Assembly: GCF_964253085.1 (NCBI RefSeq) | Contig: NZ_CAXUQH020000001.1 | Span: forward strand, 186,001 to 250,000 | Origin: Paenibacillus_E sp964253085 | Lineage (GTDB): Bacteria; Bacillota; Bacilli; Paenibacillales; NBRC-103111 | Direction: 5' to 3' | Length of the DNA stretch: 64,000 nt | Shown here: in pieces, positions 56,183 to 64,000 of the stretch | Layout: every line of letters begins with the position of its first letter | How positions within the stretch are numbered: position 1 is the first letter of the stretch | Position numbers and translations under genes: made by a program | Notes under the pieces: model-generated | Databases searched by the model: none | What the model saw: the letters and a program-made list of their open reading frames with translations, nothing else | Told to the model about the DNA's origin: nothing

Positions 56183-57709
56183 ATGTCAACAAGCAACCCG
56201 CGAATTACCGTCCTTGGACTCGGGACAGGAGACGAAGATCAATTAACCTTAGGTGTATGGAAGAAGCTTCAACTAGCGGCGAAGTCGCAAGCCAAGCTGT
56301 TCCTACGGACCAAAGACCATCCGATGGTACAACTGTTGGATGTGGGCGAGATTCCATATGCAACGTTTGATGCGAATTACGTGTCGAATGAGACGTTCGA
56401 GGGAGTCTATGAGTCTATTGCAGAAGAATTAATCACTGCAGCGAAAAGCCATACGCTTGAAGTGCTTTACGCTGTCCCTGGTCATCCCATGGTGGCAGAG
56501 TACACGGTGCAATTACTGAAACAACGCTGCCCATCTGAAGGTATCGAACTCCAAATTACAGGTGGAGAGAGCTTCTTAGACCAAGCCTTCTTGCGTTTTG
56601 GTTTCGATCCAATCGATGGCTTCCAGTTGCTGGATGCGACGAGCATCAGCCGTTATGCATTGAATCCACAACTGCATACGGTGATTGGGCAGGTATACGA
56701 TACGTACACAGCCTCTGATTTAAAAATCAGCCTGATGGATGCCTATCCAGACGAGTATAAGGTCGTTGTTGGTCACTCCTTGGGGGTGGCAGGTCAAGAG
56801 CAGATCATCGAAGTTCCGCTCCACGAGCTCGATCATGTCAAAGGTTATGGCAATCTGTCTCTAGTGTGGGTGCCACGCAGTGAGCAGGAAGGGCCGTACA
56901 ATCGGACATTTGGTAAGCTGCATGAGATCGTTCAGACCCTGCGCAGCCCAGAAGGTTGTCCGTGGGATCGTGAACAGACACATGAGAGTCTGCGCAAGAA
57001 TCTGATTGAGGAAGCTTACGAAGTGCTGGAAACCATTGATGAAGATGATCCGGATCACATGTGCGAGGAGCTTGGTGATTTGCTTTTACAAGTCATGCTG
57101 CATGCGCAAATGGAAGAGGAGATCGGCACGTTCTCCGTGTATGATGTGATCGCTACGTTAAATGAGAAGTTGATTCGCCGTCATCCGCATGTGTTTGGGG
57201 AGTCGAAGGCAGAGGATGCCGATGAGGCTTTGGTTAACTGGAATGCGATCAAGGTCGAAGAGAAGCGGAAGAAAGGCATCGATGTTACGCGGCAGTCTGT
57301 GCTGGATGGCATTCCGCGTGAATTGCCAGGGTTGATGAAGGCGATGAAGCTGCAGAAGAAAGCGGCAACGGTCGGTTTTGACTGGACAGAGCTAGATGAT
57401 GTGCTTGCTAAGGTAGAAGAGGAGCTCGCTGAGCTGCGTGAAGCGATTGCGCTAGGGGCTGAAGATGGGGCTCAGGAGCGTCGTGACGAGTTGGGGGATG
57501 TGCTCTTCTCTATCGTCAATGTTGCTAGATTCCTCAAAGTAGACCCCGAAGAGGCGCTAGCACAAACGAATCGGAAATTTATGCAAAGATTTTCATATAT
57601 TGAGGAACAGTTACGTTTAAAGGGCTTATCTTTTGAACAAACTGGGTTATCAGAGATGGAAGTTTACTGGCAAGAAGCAAAAAAAGTTATAAAACTTGAT
57701 CAACGATAG
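56183..57709 (+). CDS. mazG: YabN: tetrapyrrole-methylase-like domain fused to MazG pyrophosphatase
   Basis: 508 residues. Residues 1-225 form a SAM-type methylase fold (ITVLGLGTGDEDQLTLGVW, YAVPGHPMVAEYTVQLL). Residues about 240-505 hold two MazG modules, with RSPEGCPWDREQTHESLRKN, the EEAYEVLE and EELGDLLLQVMLHAQ metal-binding glutamates, and RRDELGDVLFSIVNVARF. MazG hydrolyses (d)NTPs; the first domain has no proven reaction. CAGGAGGTG lies 8 bases upstream. Confidence 0.94.
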   Translation: MSTSNPRITVLGLGTGDEDQLTLGVWKKLQLAAKSQAKLFLRTKDHPMVQLLDVGEIPYATFDANYVSNETFEGVYESIAEELITAAKSHTLEVLYAVPGHPMVAEYTVQLLKQRCPSEGIELQITGGESFLDQAFLRFGFDPIDGFQLLDATSISRYALNPQLHTVIGQVYDTYTASDLKISLMDAYPDEYKVVVGHSLGVAGQEQIIEVPLHELDHVKGYGNLSLVWVPRSEQEGPYNRTFGKLHEIVQTLRSPEGCPWDREQTHESLRKNLIEEAYEVLETIDEDDPDHMCEELGDLLLQVMLHAQMEEEIGTFSVYDVIATLNEKLIRRHPHVFGESKAEDADEALVNWNAIKVEEKRKKGIDVTRQSVLDGIPRELPGLMKAMKLQKKAATVGFDWTELDDVLAKVEEELAELREAIALGAEDGAQERRDELGDVLFSIVNVARFLKVDPEEALAQTNRKFMQRFSYIEEQLRLKGLSFEQTGLSEMEVYWQEAKKVIKLDQR

Positions 57710-57828
57710 AAGGATTTTGCCGAAAAAAGCAGAATACTAGACTTGTTGCAAGGTATAATCATGAAATGTAACCACAGTTGGTACATAGAAGACCTGATCT
57801 TCAAACATTTTGGGAGGTAAAAAAACAC

Positions 57829-58101
57829 ATGAACAAAACAGACTTGATCAACAACATCGCTGAAAAAAGCGGACTTACTAAGAAAGACGTAGAAGTTGTC
57901 CTTAACGGATTCCTTGGTGAAGTGACAGACGCTCTTTCATCCGGAGATAAAGTACAATTGATCGGTTTCGGTACATTTGAAACTCGTAAGCGTTCTGGCC
58001 GTACAGGTCGCAACCCGCAAACGGGCAACCCAATCGAAATCGCAGAATCCAATGTTCCTGCTTTCAAAGCGGGCAACAAGCTTAAAGACGCTGTAAAATA
58101 A
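57829..58101 (+). CDS. hbs: DNA-binding protein HU
   Basis: 90 residues from the ATG at 57829 (GGGAGGT upstream); an earlier in-frame start adds 17 non-conserved residues. NKTDLINNIAEKSGLTKKD, GFGTFETRKRSGRTGRNPQT and the DNA-wrapping arm with NPIEIAES are textbook HU. It compacts DNA. TATAAT at 57754 may be its -10. It overlaps rqcP by one base (TAATG), a coupling absent in B. subtilis, where hbs is elsewhere. Confidence 0.96.
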   Translation: MNKTDLINNIAEKSGLTKKDVEVVLNGFLGEVTDALSSGDKVQLIGFGTFETRKRSGRTGRNPQTGNPIEIAESNVPAFKAGNKLKDAVK

Positions 58102-58364
58102 TGCGTATCGATAAATTTCTCAAAGTATCTCGTCTGATCAAACGTCGTACGGTTGCAAAGGATGTGTCCGACCAAGGACGCGTGTGGATTAACGGTAGGG
58201 ATGCTAAAGCGAGTACGCATGTGAAAGTTGGAGATGAGCTATCCATTCAGTTCGGTCAAAAGAAAGTGACGATTCGCGTTGAACTTTTGACAGAGTCGAC
58301 CCGTAAGGAAGACGCTGCGCAGATGTACACGCTGCTGAAGGAAGAGCCCTTTCAATCCGAATAA
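58101..58364 (+). CDS. rqcP: RqcP (YabO), S4-domain ribosome quality-control factor
   Basis: 87 residues. The S4 RNA-binding domain is seen as MRIDKFLKVSRLIKRRTVAK, DQGRVWINGRDAKAS and VGDELSIQFG. In B. subtilis RqcP works with RqcH on the large subunit to add alanine tails to stalled chains. Its ATG shares the A of the HU stop codon, so translation should be coupled to a very abundant protein. Confidence 0.93.
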   Translation: MRIDKFLKVSRLIKRRTVAKDVSDQGRVWINGRDAKASTHVKVGDELSIQFGQKKVTIRVELLTESTRKEDAAQMYTLLKEEPFQSE

Positions 58365-58380
58365 CGCATAACGATGAAGT

Positions 58381-58422
58381 AGCCTGAGATTCCTGCAGAG
58401 GGGATTTCAGGCTTCTTTTTTT
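58381..58422 (+). terminator. Intrinsic terminator after rqcP
   Basis: AGCCTGAGATTCC pairs with GGGGATTTCAGGCT around TGCAGA, followed by seven T residues. Confidence 0.88.
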
Positions 58423-58503
58423 ATAGGCATAGGATGCAAGGCTTGGTTCTAAAAAAGGACATCCTCCCATATCGTAAGATTAGGTGAAGGAGGGGTACAG
58501 GCC

Positions 58504-58791
58504 ATGATTGAACCTGTGAAAAATAGCAACAAAAGGCAAGAAATTAAGATGCTGAATCGCAAGCTCTTGGAAATATCAGGAGTTTTGAACGTAGAAAGCT
58601 TTGATAGCGAAGAATTCCTCCTAGAAACGGAAATGGGCTACTTGATGATTAAGGGGCAAAATTTGCACATCAAGAACTTGAGCTTGGAGCAAGGATTAGT
58701 CGCCATTGAAGGTATTATTCATGAATTAGCCTATGTGGACGGGAATACCCAGGAGAAATCCAAAGGGTTTCTTGGTAAGCTATTTAAGTGA
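58504..58791 (+). CDS. yabP: Spore protein YabP
   Basis: 95 residues of the YabP/YqfC family: KMLNRKLLEISGVLNVESFD, EFLLETEMGYLMIKGQNLHI and LEQGLVAIEGIIHELAY. It is needed for sporulation and expressed in the mother cell under sigma-E in B. subtilis. GAAGGAGGGGT precedes the ATG. The yabQ GTG overlaps its stop codon (GTGA). Confidence 0.92.
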   Translation: MIEPVKNSNKRQEIKMLNRKLLEISGVLNVESFDSEEFLLETEMGYLMIKGQNLHIKNLSLEQGLVAIEGIIHELAYVDGNTQEKSKGFLGKLFK

Positions 58792-59363
58792 CGCTTCACG
58801 TTCAATTTCAGACGATTTTCATGATGTTCCTGAGTGGAATTTGCATAGGGGCTCTGTTCGATATTTTTCATGTACTCTCGGGCAAGCTGCGATTGCCGCG
58901 ATGGACCATCCCCATTGTAGATAGCATCTATTGGATTGTGGCGATAATCCTAGTGTTTAAGATGCTCATTTACAGTAATGAAGGACAAGTTCGTATTTTT
59001 ATTTTTCTTGGAATGGGGATCGGAATTTGTTTCTATTTCGCTCTGCTTAGTTCCCTTGTCATTCGTCTAACACTCATTCTCATACGAATTATTGTGGCGA
59101 TTTACCGCTTCCTTACGAGGACTGTCGAAATTTTAATCATTAAACCGATTATTGGCTTATATCGTCTAACGGTGATAATTTTAGGCTTTTTGCTAGCCGT
59201 AGCTATATTCCTTTACAGAATTGTGCTACAATTGCTCTATCCTGTGTGGAGATTATTCCTCTGGATGACTAAGCCTGTGCATAAGTACTTGGTGATCCCT
59301 GATTGGTTGAAGAAGCTGAAGGGACGCATCATTGCACTTTATCGCAGGATATTCTCGAAGTAG
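58788..59363 (+). CDS. yabQ: Spore cortex biosynthesis protein YabQ
   Basis: 191 residues from a GTG overlapping the yabP stop. Several membrane helices (FQTIFMMFLSGICIGALFDI, VDSIYWIVAIILVFKMLIY, then long hydrophobic runs) precede a basic C-terminus (WLKKLKGRIIALYRRIF). The FLSGICIGALFDIFHVL start is family-specific. YabQ is a membrane protein required for cortex formation in B. subtilis. RNA for divIC continues 15 bases later. Confidence 0.92.
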   Translation: MTLHVQFQTIFMMFLSGICIGALFDIFHVLSGKLRLPRWTIPIVDSIYWIVAIILVFKMLIYSNEGQVRIFIFLGMGIGICFYFALLSSLVIRLTLILIRIIVAIYRFLTRTVEILIIKPIIGLYRLTVIILGFLLAVAIFLYRIVLQLLYPVWRLFLWMTKPVHKYLVIPDWLKKLKGRIIALYRRIFSK

Positions 59364-59378
59364 GAGGATTTCCTATTC

Positions 59379-59702
59379 ATGCATGCTCAAGCAACCGTTT
59401 CAACCAAGCGCATCAGTCGGGAAGGCTCGAAGCGAAGACTGCGTATCCTTTTGATCATCGTCTTATGTTTTCTGAGCTGGGCTGCTGTTAACATCTGGGG
59501 GCAGTTCGCCAAGCTGCACGAGAAGAAAAGTGTCGTAGCGAATATGGAGCAACAACTCGTTGAAGCGCAGAAGATCAATGCTCTCACGACGAAGGAAATC
59601 GCACGGCTGCATAACGACGAATATTTGGATCAGATCATTCGCCGGGACTTTCATTACAGTAAAACGGGAGAGACGCCACTAAGTGTCTCGAAGTCGCAAT
59701 AA
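59379..59702 (+). CDS. divIC: Septum protein DivIC (FtsB family)
   Basis: 107 residues. A basic cytoplasmic N-terminus (STKRISREGSKRRLRIL), one membrane helix (LLIIVLCFLSWAAVNIWG), then a coiled coil (KLHEKKSVVANMEQQLVEAQ) and DEYLDQIIRRDFHYSKTGE at the end are the FtsB/DivIC pattern. It joins FtsL and DivIB in the division complex. AGGAGGATTTCC precedes the ATG. Confidence 0.93.
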   Translation: MHAQATVSTKRISREGSKRRLRILLIIVLCFLSWAAVNIWGQFAKLHEKKSVVANMEQQLVEAQKINALTTKEIARLHNDEYLDQIIRRDFHYSKTGETPLSVSKSQ

Positions 59703-59733
59703 GAAACGTTATGAAGAAGTGGCGAATGCCGTG

Positions 59734-59762
59734 TTGACCGTGGTTTCTGCATCGGTTATAAT
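59734..59762 (+). promoter_or_regulatory. Sigma-A promoter of yabR
   Basis: TTGACC (59734-59739), 17 bases, TATAAT (59757-59762). Confidence 0.75.
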
Positions 59763-59810
59763 CGGCGTAGCCAGTGTTTTCAACATTTTAAGGGAGGAAC
59801 ATTTTACTTT

Positions 59811-60410
59811 ATGGCAATTGAAGTTGGCACCAAGTTAGAGGGAAGAGTGACGGGGATTACTCACTTTGGAGCATTCGTCGAGCTTGCTGAAGGAGTTACC
59901 GGTCTTGTTCACATTTCGGAGATCGCGGACAATTATGTGAAGGACGTTAATGACCACTTGAAGCTGGAAGACAAGGTAACGGTCAAAGTAATTAACGTGG
60001 ACAAGGATGGCAAGATCGGACTGTCGATCAAGCAAACGATTGACAAGCCAGTTGAGGAAAGACCAGCTCGTCCTGAACGTACAGGTGGCAGCAGCTATCA
60101 AGGTCGCCCTAGTGGAGATCGTCCAAGCGGCGGTTACCAAGGTGGTCGCCCAAGCAGCGGCGGAGACCGTAGTGGTCCTCCAAGCGGTGGTCAAGGTGGT
60201 AGTGGCGGTCGTCCAGGTGGCGGCGGTGGCTTCAATCGTGGCGGCGGCGGTGGTGGTCGCGGCGGCTTTAACAAGCAGCAAGGCGGAGCTAGACCGTTTT
60301 CGTTCGAAGATAAAGTATCTCGTTTCCTCAAAGATAGTGAAGAGCGGATTTCGTCCTTGAAGAAGAACACCGAGTCCAAACGCGGTGGCCGAGGCGGAAG
60401 AAGAGACTAA
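59811..60410 (+). CDS. yabR: S1-domain RNA-binding protein YabR with Gly/Arg-rich tail
   Basis: 199 residues. The first ~75 form an S1 domain (EVGTKLEGRVTGITHFGAFV, EGVTGLVHISEIAD, VKVINVDKDGKIGLSIKQT). Residues ~85-165 are a Gly/Arg/Ser/Pro repeat region with several RGG/GRGG and RPSGG units, then a short helical end (FSFEDKVSRFLKDSEERISS) and GRGGRRD. B. subtilis YabR is about 128 residues, so the low-complexity part is an expansion. AAGGGAGGAAC precedes the ATG. Confidence 0.93.
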   Translation: MAIEVGTKLEGRVTGITHFGAFVELAEGVTGLVHISEIADNYVKDVNDHLKLEDKVTVKVINVDKDGKIGLSIKQTIDKPVEERPARPERTGGSSYQGRPSGDRPSGGYQGGRPSSGGDRSGPPSGGQGGSGGRPGGGGGFNRGGGGGGRGGFNKQQGGARPFSFEDKVSRFLKDSEERISSLKKNTESKRGGRGGRRD

Positions 60411-60425
60411 TAGATGCAGATGATG

Positions 60426-60457
60426 AACCACATTCGCTTAGGCGAATGTGGTTTTTT
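60426..60457 (+). terminator. Intrinsic terminator of yabR
   Basis: AACCACATTCGC pairs perfectly with GCGAATGTGGTT around TTAG, followed by T residues. Confidence 0.92.
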
Positions 60458-60634
60458 CTTTGTCATGTGCGACAAGTCCGGCAAAAACAATGAAAATCAA
60501 TCGACATGGAGTTACGGGTATCTCCCTCATATGCGGCGCGTAGTTTCGAGGTAATCAGACTTTTGGAAACGTTTTCAATACAAGGAACCTAGAGTAGGCA
60601 AGGGCTGGGACCTGTTGACAAAGACATCGGGACA

Positions 60635-60700
60635 TGTCGGAAATTTCTTTGAATCTATCAACTCATTCTGACAAACTTTCTGCTAGATTGTCTCTATACT
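60635..60700 (+). promoter_or_regulatory. Spo0A-activated sigma-A promoter of spoIIE
   Basis: CTGACA (60668-60673) and TATACT (60695-60700) are separated by 21 bases, the unusual wide spacing known from B. subtilis spoIIE and spoIIG, which depend on Spo0A. TGTCGGA (60635-60641) upstream matches 6 of 7 bases of a Spo0A box, and TTTGTCA overlaps the -35 on the minus strand. The rest of the 316-base gap (60458-60634) holds nothing else I can name. Confidence 0.72.
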
Positions 60701-60726
60701 AGAGTAACAAATAAGGGAAGAAATGG

Positions 60727-63234
60727 ATGGTGTTCGAGAATATGCAAAGACGAAGCTTAGGCGCGGTGATGGGTAGCGGATGGTCGGGAATTTGGCAGAA
60801 AGCAAAAGTAGGCGTTCACAGTGCAGCTGTGGAGAATCGGTGGGTTCAAGCTTTTGTTGCTAAGAAATGGTCGTTACTGCTCATCGTTATGGGCTTCTTG
60901 CTCGGTCGGGCGATGATTCTGGAACAGTTATCACCATTTGCTTTGGCGTTTGTCGCAGTTATTTATTTCACAAGAAAAGATATTTTGCATTGGGTGGGTA
61001 TTGCTGCGTTTGCTGGAAGCTTGCTCGCGGTGAATGGGAACACCGGTTATCTGGTGACAGAAATCGTTATTTTCTTACTGATCCAGAAGGCACTTGAGAA
61101 ATATGAACGCTCAGACGTTTCGTTAGCACCGCTGCTAGTTTTCAGCTCAACGTTCCTTGTGCAGCTCTTTGCCGAGTTGGTTGTTTCTAACTTGACGTGG
61201 TACTCATTGATGATGCTGACCGTTGAGGCTTTGCTAAGTTTGGTGCTGACGCTCATTTTCATTCAAGCGATCCCTGTATTCACGCTTACCCGCAAAAACT
61301 ATCATCTGAAACATGAGGAGATCATTTGTTTAATTATTTTGCTGGCATCGGTCATGACGGGTACTGTGGGTTGGCTTGTGGGTCCTGTCACGGTAGAGCA
61401 TGTGCTATCTCGTTATTTGATACTACTGTTTGCATTGGTAGGAGGAGCACCGTTCGGAGCTTCCGTTGGTGTTGTTACAGGGCTTATCCTAAGTCTTGCG
61501 AATAGCAATGCGATCTATCAGATGAGTCTACTTGCATTCTCTGGTATGCTTGCAGGGCTCCTTAAAGAGGGGAACCGATTGATGGTTGCCTTCGGCATGC
61601 TGATAGGATCATCTATTCTCTCTTTCTATATGGGTTCTAGTGTGGATATGATCAATTCGGCTTGGGAATCTCTTGCGGCCGTTGCGCTGTTCCTCCTTAC
61701 GCCGCGCAGTGTGATTCTCATGCTTGCTAAGTATGTACCTGGTACTCAAGAGAATCTGAAGTCACAGCAGGATTATGCGAAGCGTGTGCGGGATGTGACG
61801 GCTGGTCGCGTGGAGCAATTCTCCGAAGTATTCCGCCAGCTGGCGCGTAGCTTCAAACAACTGACGACCGAAGATGAGGTGAGTCGTAAGGAGGAAGATG
61901 TCGGACATTTCATGAATGCTGTCACCCAGAAGGCGTGCGAGTCTTGTTGGAAGAAGAGCCAGTGCTGGGATCAGAAATTCTATCAAACTTATACGTATAT
62001 GACGGATATGATGAGCCAAATTGAGACGAAGGAGAGCATGACGAAGAAGCAGATTCCGCCAGAGTGGAAGAAAGCGTGCATTCGTACGGAACAGGTGCTA
62101 GATGTGATGAAGGGGCAATATAGCTTATATAAGAATGATATGCATTGGAAAAAGCAGATCATGGATAGCCGGCATCTTGTTGCCGACCAACTGTCGGGTG
62201 TTTCGCAGGTCATGGAAGACTTAGCGAAGGAAATCAAAAGGGAAGGACAGGAGTTGTTCCTCCAAGAAGAGCAAATTCGCAATGCCCTAGAGGAGCTGGG
62301 CTTATCTATTCATACTATCGATGTGATTTCCTTAGACGAAGGCAACATCGAAATCGAAATCATCCATCAATATACGAAAGGATTTGATGAATGTCGTAAG
62401 ATCATCGCGCCGCTTCTGAGCGAAATCATCGGCGAGAACGTCGCCGTCATGCGTGAGGAAATGCACACGCGCGGCGAGGGCTACAGCACGGTCGTATTCG
62501 GCTCTGCCAAGGAATACGAGGTGGAAACCGGAGTCGCCGGCGCTGCCAAGGGAGGCGACCTCTTCTCGGGCGACAGCTACTCCACGGTGGAGCTGGGCAA
62601 TGGCAAGTATGCCGTTGCGCTGAGCGACGGCATGGGCAATGGCGAGCGAGCGCGTGCGGAGAGCGAGACGGCGCTTAGCATCCTGCAGCAGCTGCTGCAG
62701 TCGGGGATGGACGAGAAGCTGGCGATCAAGTCGCTGAACTCGGTGTTGATGCTGCGTTCATCGGATGAGATGTACGCTACGGTGGATATGGCATTGATTG
62801 ATATGTATAGCGCGAATACGACATTCATGAAGATCGGCTCTACACCAAGCTTTATTAAGCGCGGTACGGAGGTTATCCCGATCTCGGCAAATAATTTGCC
62901 GGTAGGCATCTTGAGCGAGATTGATGTCGATCTGGTTTCCATACCGCTGCAATCAGGGGATATCCTTGTAATGATGACCGATGGCATCTTTGATGCCCCG
63001 GGCCATGCTGTGAACAAGGAGATGTGGATGAAGCGAATGATTCAGGAGATTGATACGACGTTACCACAGGATTTTGCGGATTGCTTATTGGAGCGTATTT
63101 TCCGTCATCATCACGGGGAGATTCAGGATGATATGACGGTTGTTGTAGCACGTATTGAGAAGCGGCAGCCGGAATGGGCGACGTTCCGTTGGCCGGGTAT
63201 TACACGTATGGAGCGTCCGAAAACAGTTAGTTAA
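60727..63234 (+). CDS. spoIIE: Stage II sporulation protein E, PP2C phosphatase
   Basis: 835 residues (B. subtilis 827). About ten membrane helices lie in residues 45-330, a regulatory/FtsZ-interaction region follows to ~590 including a cysteine cluster (KACESCWKKSQC), and the PP2C phosphatase domain has FSGDSYSTVELG, ALSDGMGNGERARAESE near residue 634 and VMMTDGIFDAPG. SpoIIE dephosphorylates SpoIIAA-P to activate sigma-F in the forespore and helps the polar septum. AAGGGAAG precedes the ATG. Confidence 0.97.
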   Translation: MVFENMQRRSLGAVMGSGWSGIWQKAKVGVHSAAVENRWVQAFVAKKWSLLLIVMGFLLGRAMILEQLSPFALAFVAVIYFTRKDILHWVGIAAFAGSLLAVNGNTGYLVTEIVIFLLIQKALEKYERSDVSLAPLLVFSSTFLVQLFAELVVSNLTWYSLMMLTVEALLSLVLTLIFIQAIPVFTLTRKNYHLKHEEIICLIILLASVMTGTVGWLVGPVTVEHVLSRYLILLFALVGGAPFGASVGVVTGLILSLANSNAIYQMSLLAFSGMLAGLLKEGNRLMVAFGMLIGSSILSFYMGSSVDMINSAWESLAAVALFLLTPRSVILMLAKYVPGTQENLKSQQDYAKRVRDVTAGRVEQFSEVFRQLARSFKQLTTEDEVSRKEEDVGHFMNAVTQKACESCWKKSQCWDQKFYQTYTYMTDMMSQIETKESMTKKQIPPEWKKACIRTEQVLDVMKGQYSLYKNDMHWKKQIMDSRHLVADQLSGVSQVMEDLAKEIKREGQELFLQEEQIRNALEELGLSIHTIDVISLDEGNIEIEIIHQYTKGFDECRKIIAPLLSEIIGENVAVMREEMHTRGEGYSTVVFGSAKEYEVETGVAGAAKGGDLFSGDSYSTVELGNGKYAVALSDGMGNGERARAESETALSILQQLLQSGMDEKLAIKSLNSVLMLRSSDEMYATVDMALIDMYSANTTFMKIGSTPSFIKRGTEVIPISANNLPVGILSEIDVDLVSIPLQSGDILVMMTDGIFDAPGHAVNKEMWMKRMIQEIDTTLPQDFADCLLERIFRHHHGEIQDDMTVVVARIEKRQPEWATFRWPGITRMERPKTVS

Positions 63235-63246
63235 AGGTTCTAATAA

Positions 63247-63278
63247 GCCGTGCCGGCTCATTTGCCGGCACGGTTTTT
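63247..63278 (+). terminator. Intrinsic terminator of spoIIE
   Basis: CCGTGCCGGC pairs perfectly with GCCGGCACGG around TCATTT, followed by five T residues. Confidence 0.93.
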
Positions 63279-63302
63279 GGGTAAAGAGAGGCGGGTAGTT
63301 GA

Positions 63303-64000
63303 ATGATTAGGAGATGGTTTGCCTTATTGCTCATACTCCTGGGTGTAGGGCTGTTTCTGTATCCCACGATGAATGATCGATATGAAAGTTATCAACAACA
63401 TCAGATTTTGCAACAATGGCAAGACAATATGCAAGCAATGGATCAGTTGAGTGGAGAGGAGAATGAGGAACTGCATAGCGTAGGTGTTTTGAACGCTACA
63501 CCCGTTGGGAGTGATGTGACTTCCACACCAAATGCAAGCGCAAGTGCTGTCGAGTCGTTAATGTCCGTTTCGACGAAGCCCGCAAGCGGTAGTGACGCGC
63601 CTGTGAATGTCATAGCGACAGCAAAGCCACCCCCTGCGAAACCGAAGAACATGGAGGGGGTATTGAGTATTGACAAAATTGATTTGAAACTCCCCATTCT
63701 ATCGGGTGCGACCATGGATAATATGAAAATCGCAGTTGCCAGTATTGCGAATACAGGAAAAGCGGGCGCAATAGGCAATTATGCGATTGCCGGGCATCGA
63801 AATTTGACTTACGGTAAAAATTTTAATCGCTTAGATGAAGTTGACCCTGGTGATGTGATTGAAGTAGATACAGGGAGCCGGAAATTCGTCTACCGTGTAG
63901 AAGAAAAGTTATATGTTCTTCCAACGGATGTGTGGGTATTGCAAAGTAGTGGCAGTAATCGGGAAATTACATTAATTACGTGTGACCCCATGGTAGACCC
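63303..64000 (+). CDS. Class D sortase, truncated by window end
   Basis: 232 residues are in the window and the frame is open at its end. An N-terminal helix (WFALLLILLGVGLFLYP) anchors the protein; a Ser/Ala/Pro-rich linker reaches residue ~118. The sortase barrel starts at GVLSIDKIDLKLPILSGA, carries the catalytic His in YAIAGHRNLTYG and the catalytic Cys in ITLITCDP just before the window edge; the Arg would lie beyond. The TLITC form is typical of sortases, and class D ones in Bacillales act in spore or mother-cell surface attachment. GAGAGGCGGG precedes the ATG. Confidence 0.85.
   Translation, partial: MIRRWFALLLILLGVGLFLYPTMNDRYESYQQHQILQQWQDNMQAMDQLSGEENEELHSVGVLNATPVGSDVTSTPNASASAVESLMSVSTKPASGSDAPVNVIATAKPPPAKPKNMEGVLSIDKIDLKLPILSGATMDNMKIAVASIANTGKAGAIGNYAIAGHRNLTYGKNFNRLDEVDPGDVIEVDTGSRKFVYRVEEKLYVLPTDVWVLQSSGSNREITLITCDPMVD

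Overview
This window looks like a chromosomal segment of a spore-forming Gram-positive bacterium of the Paenibacillus type (Firmicutes, Bacillales). The evidence is a long run of sporulation genes in the order known from the Bacillus subtilis yaa/yab region, AGGAGG-type ribosome sites with frequent GTG/TTG starts, and YesM/Lpl-type sugar uptake genes. I see no phage, insertion sequence, plasmid or CRISPR signature.

Layout. 1-5.3 kb: end of a YesM-like sensor kinase, a lipoprotein sugar-binding protein, two Lpl-type permeases and an intracellular GH8 exo-oligoxylanase, together a probable xylo-oligosaccharide uptake unit. 5.9-10.1 kb: a four-gene Gld-like ABC-2 exporter (ATPase, permease, GldG-like protein, DUF4340 protein). 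10.2-12.0 kb: two CotF-like spore coat genes and a lipoprotein. 12.2-18.4 kb: pcrB-pcrA-ligA and a DUF1835 gene. 18.4-23.9 kb: a complete rRNA operon (16S, tRNA-Ala, 23S, 5S) with promoter, two processing stems and a terminator. 24.0-32.5 kb: csfB, a PLP-dependent decarboxylase, tmk, darA, yaaR, holB, ricT, yabA, yabB, rsmI and abrB. 32.8-37.0 kb: an HD-domain phosphohydrolase, tatD and an EcsAB-like ABC transporter. 37.1-45.5 kb: a c-di-AMP (ydaO-type) riboswitch ahead of yabE, then rnmV, rsmA, yabG, veg, sspF, ispE, purR, ridA and spoVG. 45.6-53.3 kb: glmU, a structured gap where B. subtilis carries prs and ctc, then pth, fin, mfd and a PrsA/SurA-like foldase. 53.3-64 kb: spoVT, yabM, yabN/mazG, hbs, rqcP, yabP, yabQ, divIC, yabR, spoIIE and the start of a class D sortase.

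The genes combine growth functions (repair, ribosome maturation, isoprenoid, purine and cell-wall precursor synthesis) with a sporulation programme. Regulatory sites can be read for many stages: Spo0A boxes at abrB and spoIIE, a sigma-H promoter at spoVG, forespore (sigma-F/G) promoters at csfB, fin, sspF and spoVT, and a sigma-K promoter at yabG. The least explained parts are the structured region between glmU and pth, two families of intergenic dyad repeats, a Spo0A-like site cluster ahead of the HD gene, and the pcrA-ligA/rRNA-operon/csfB junction.
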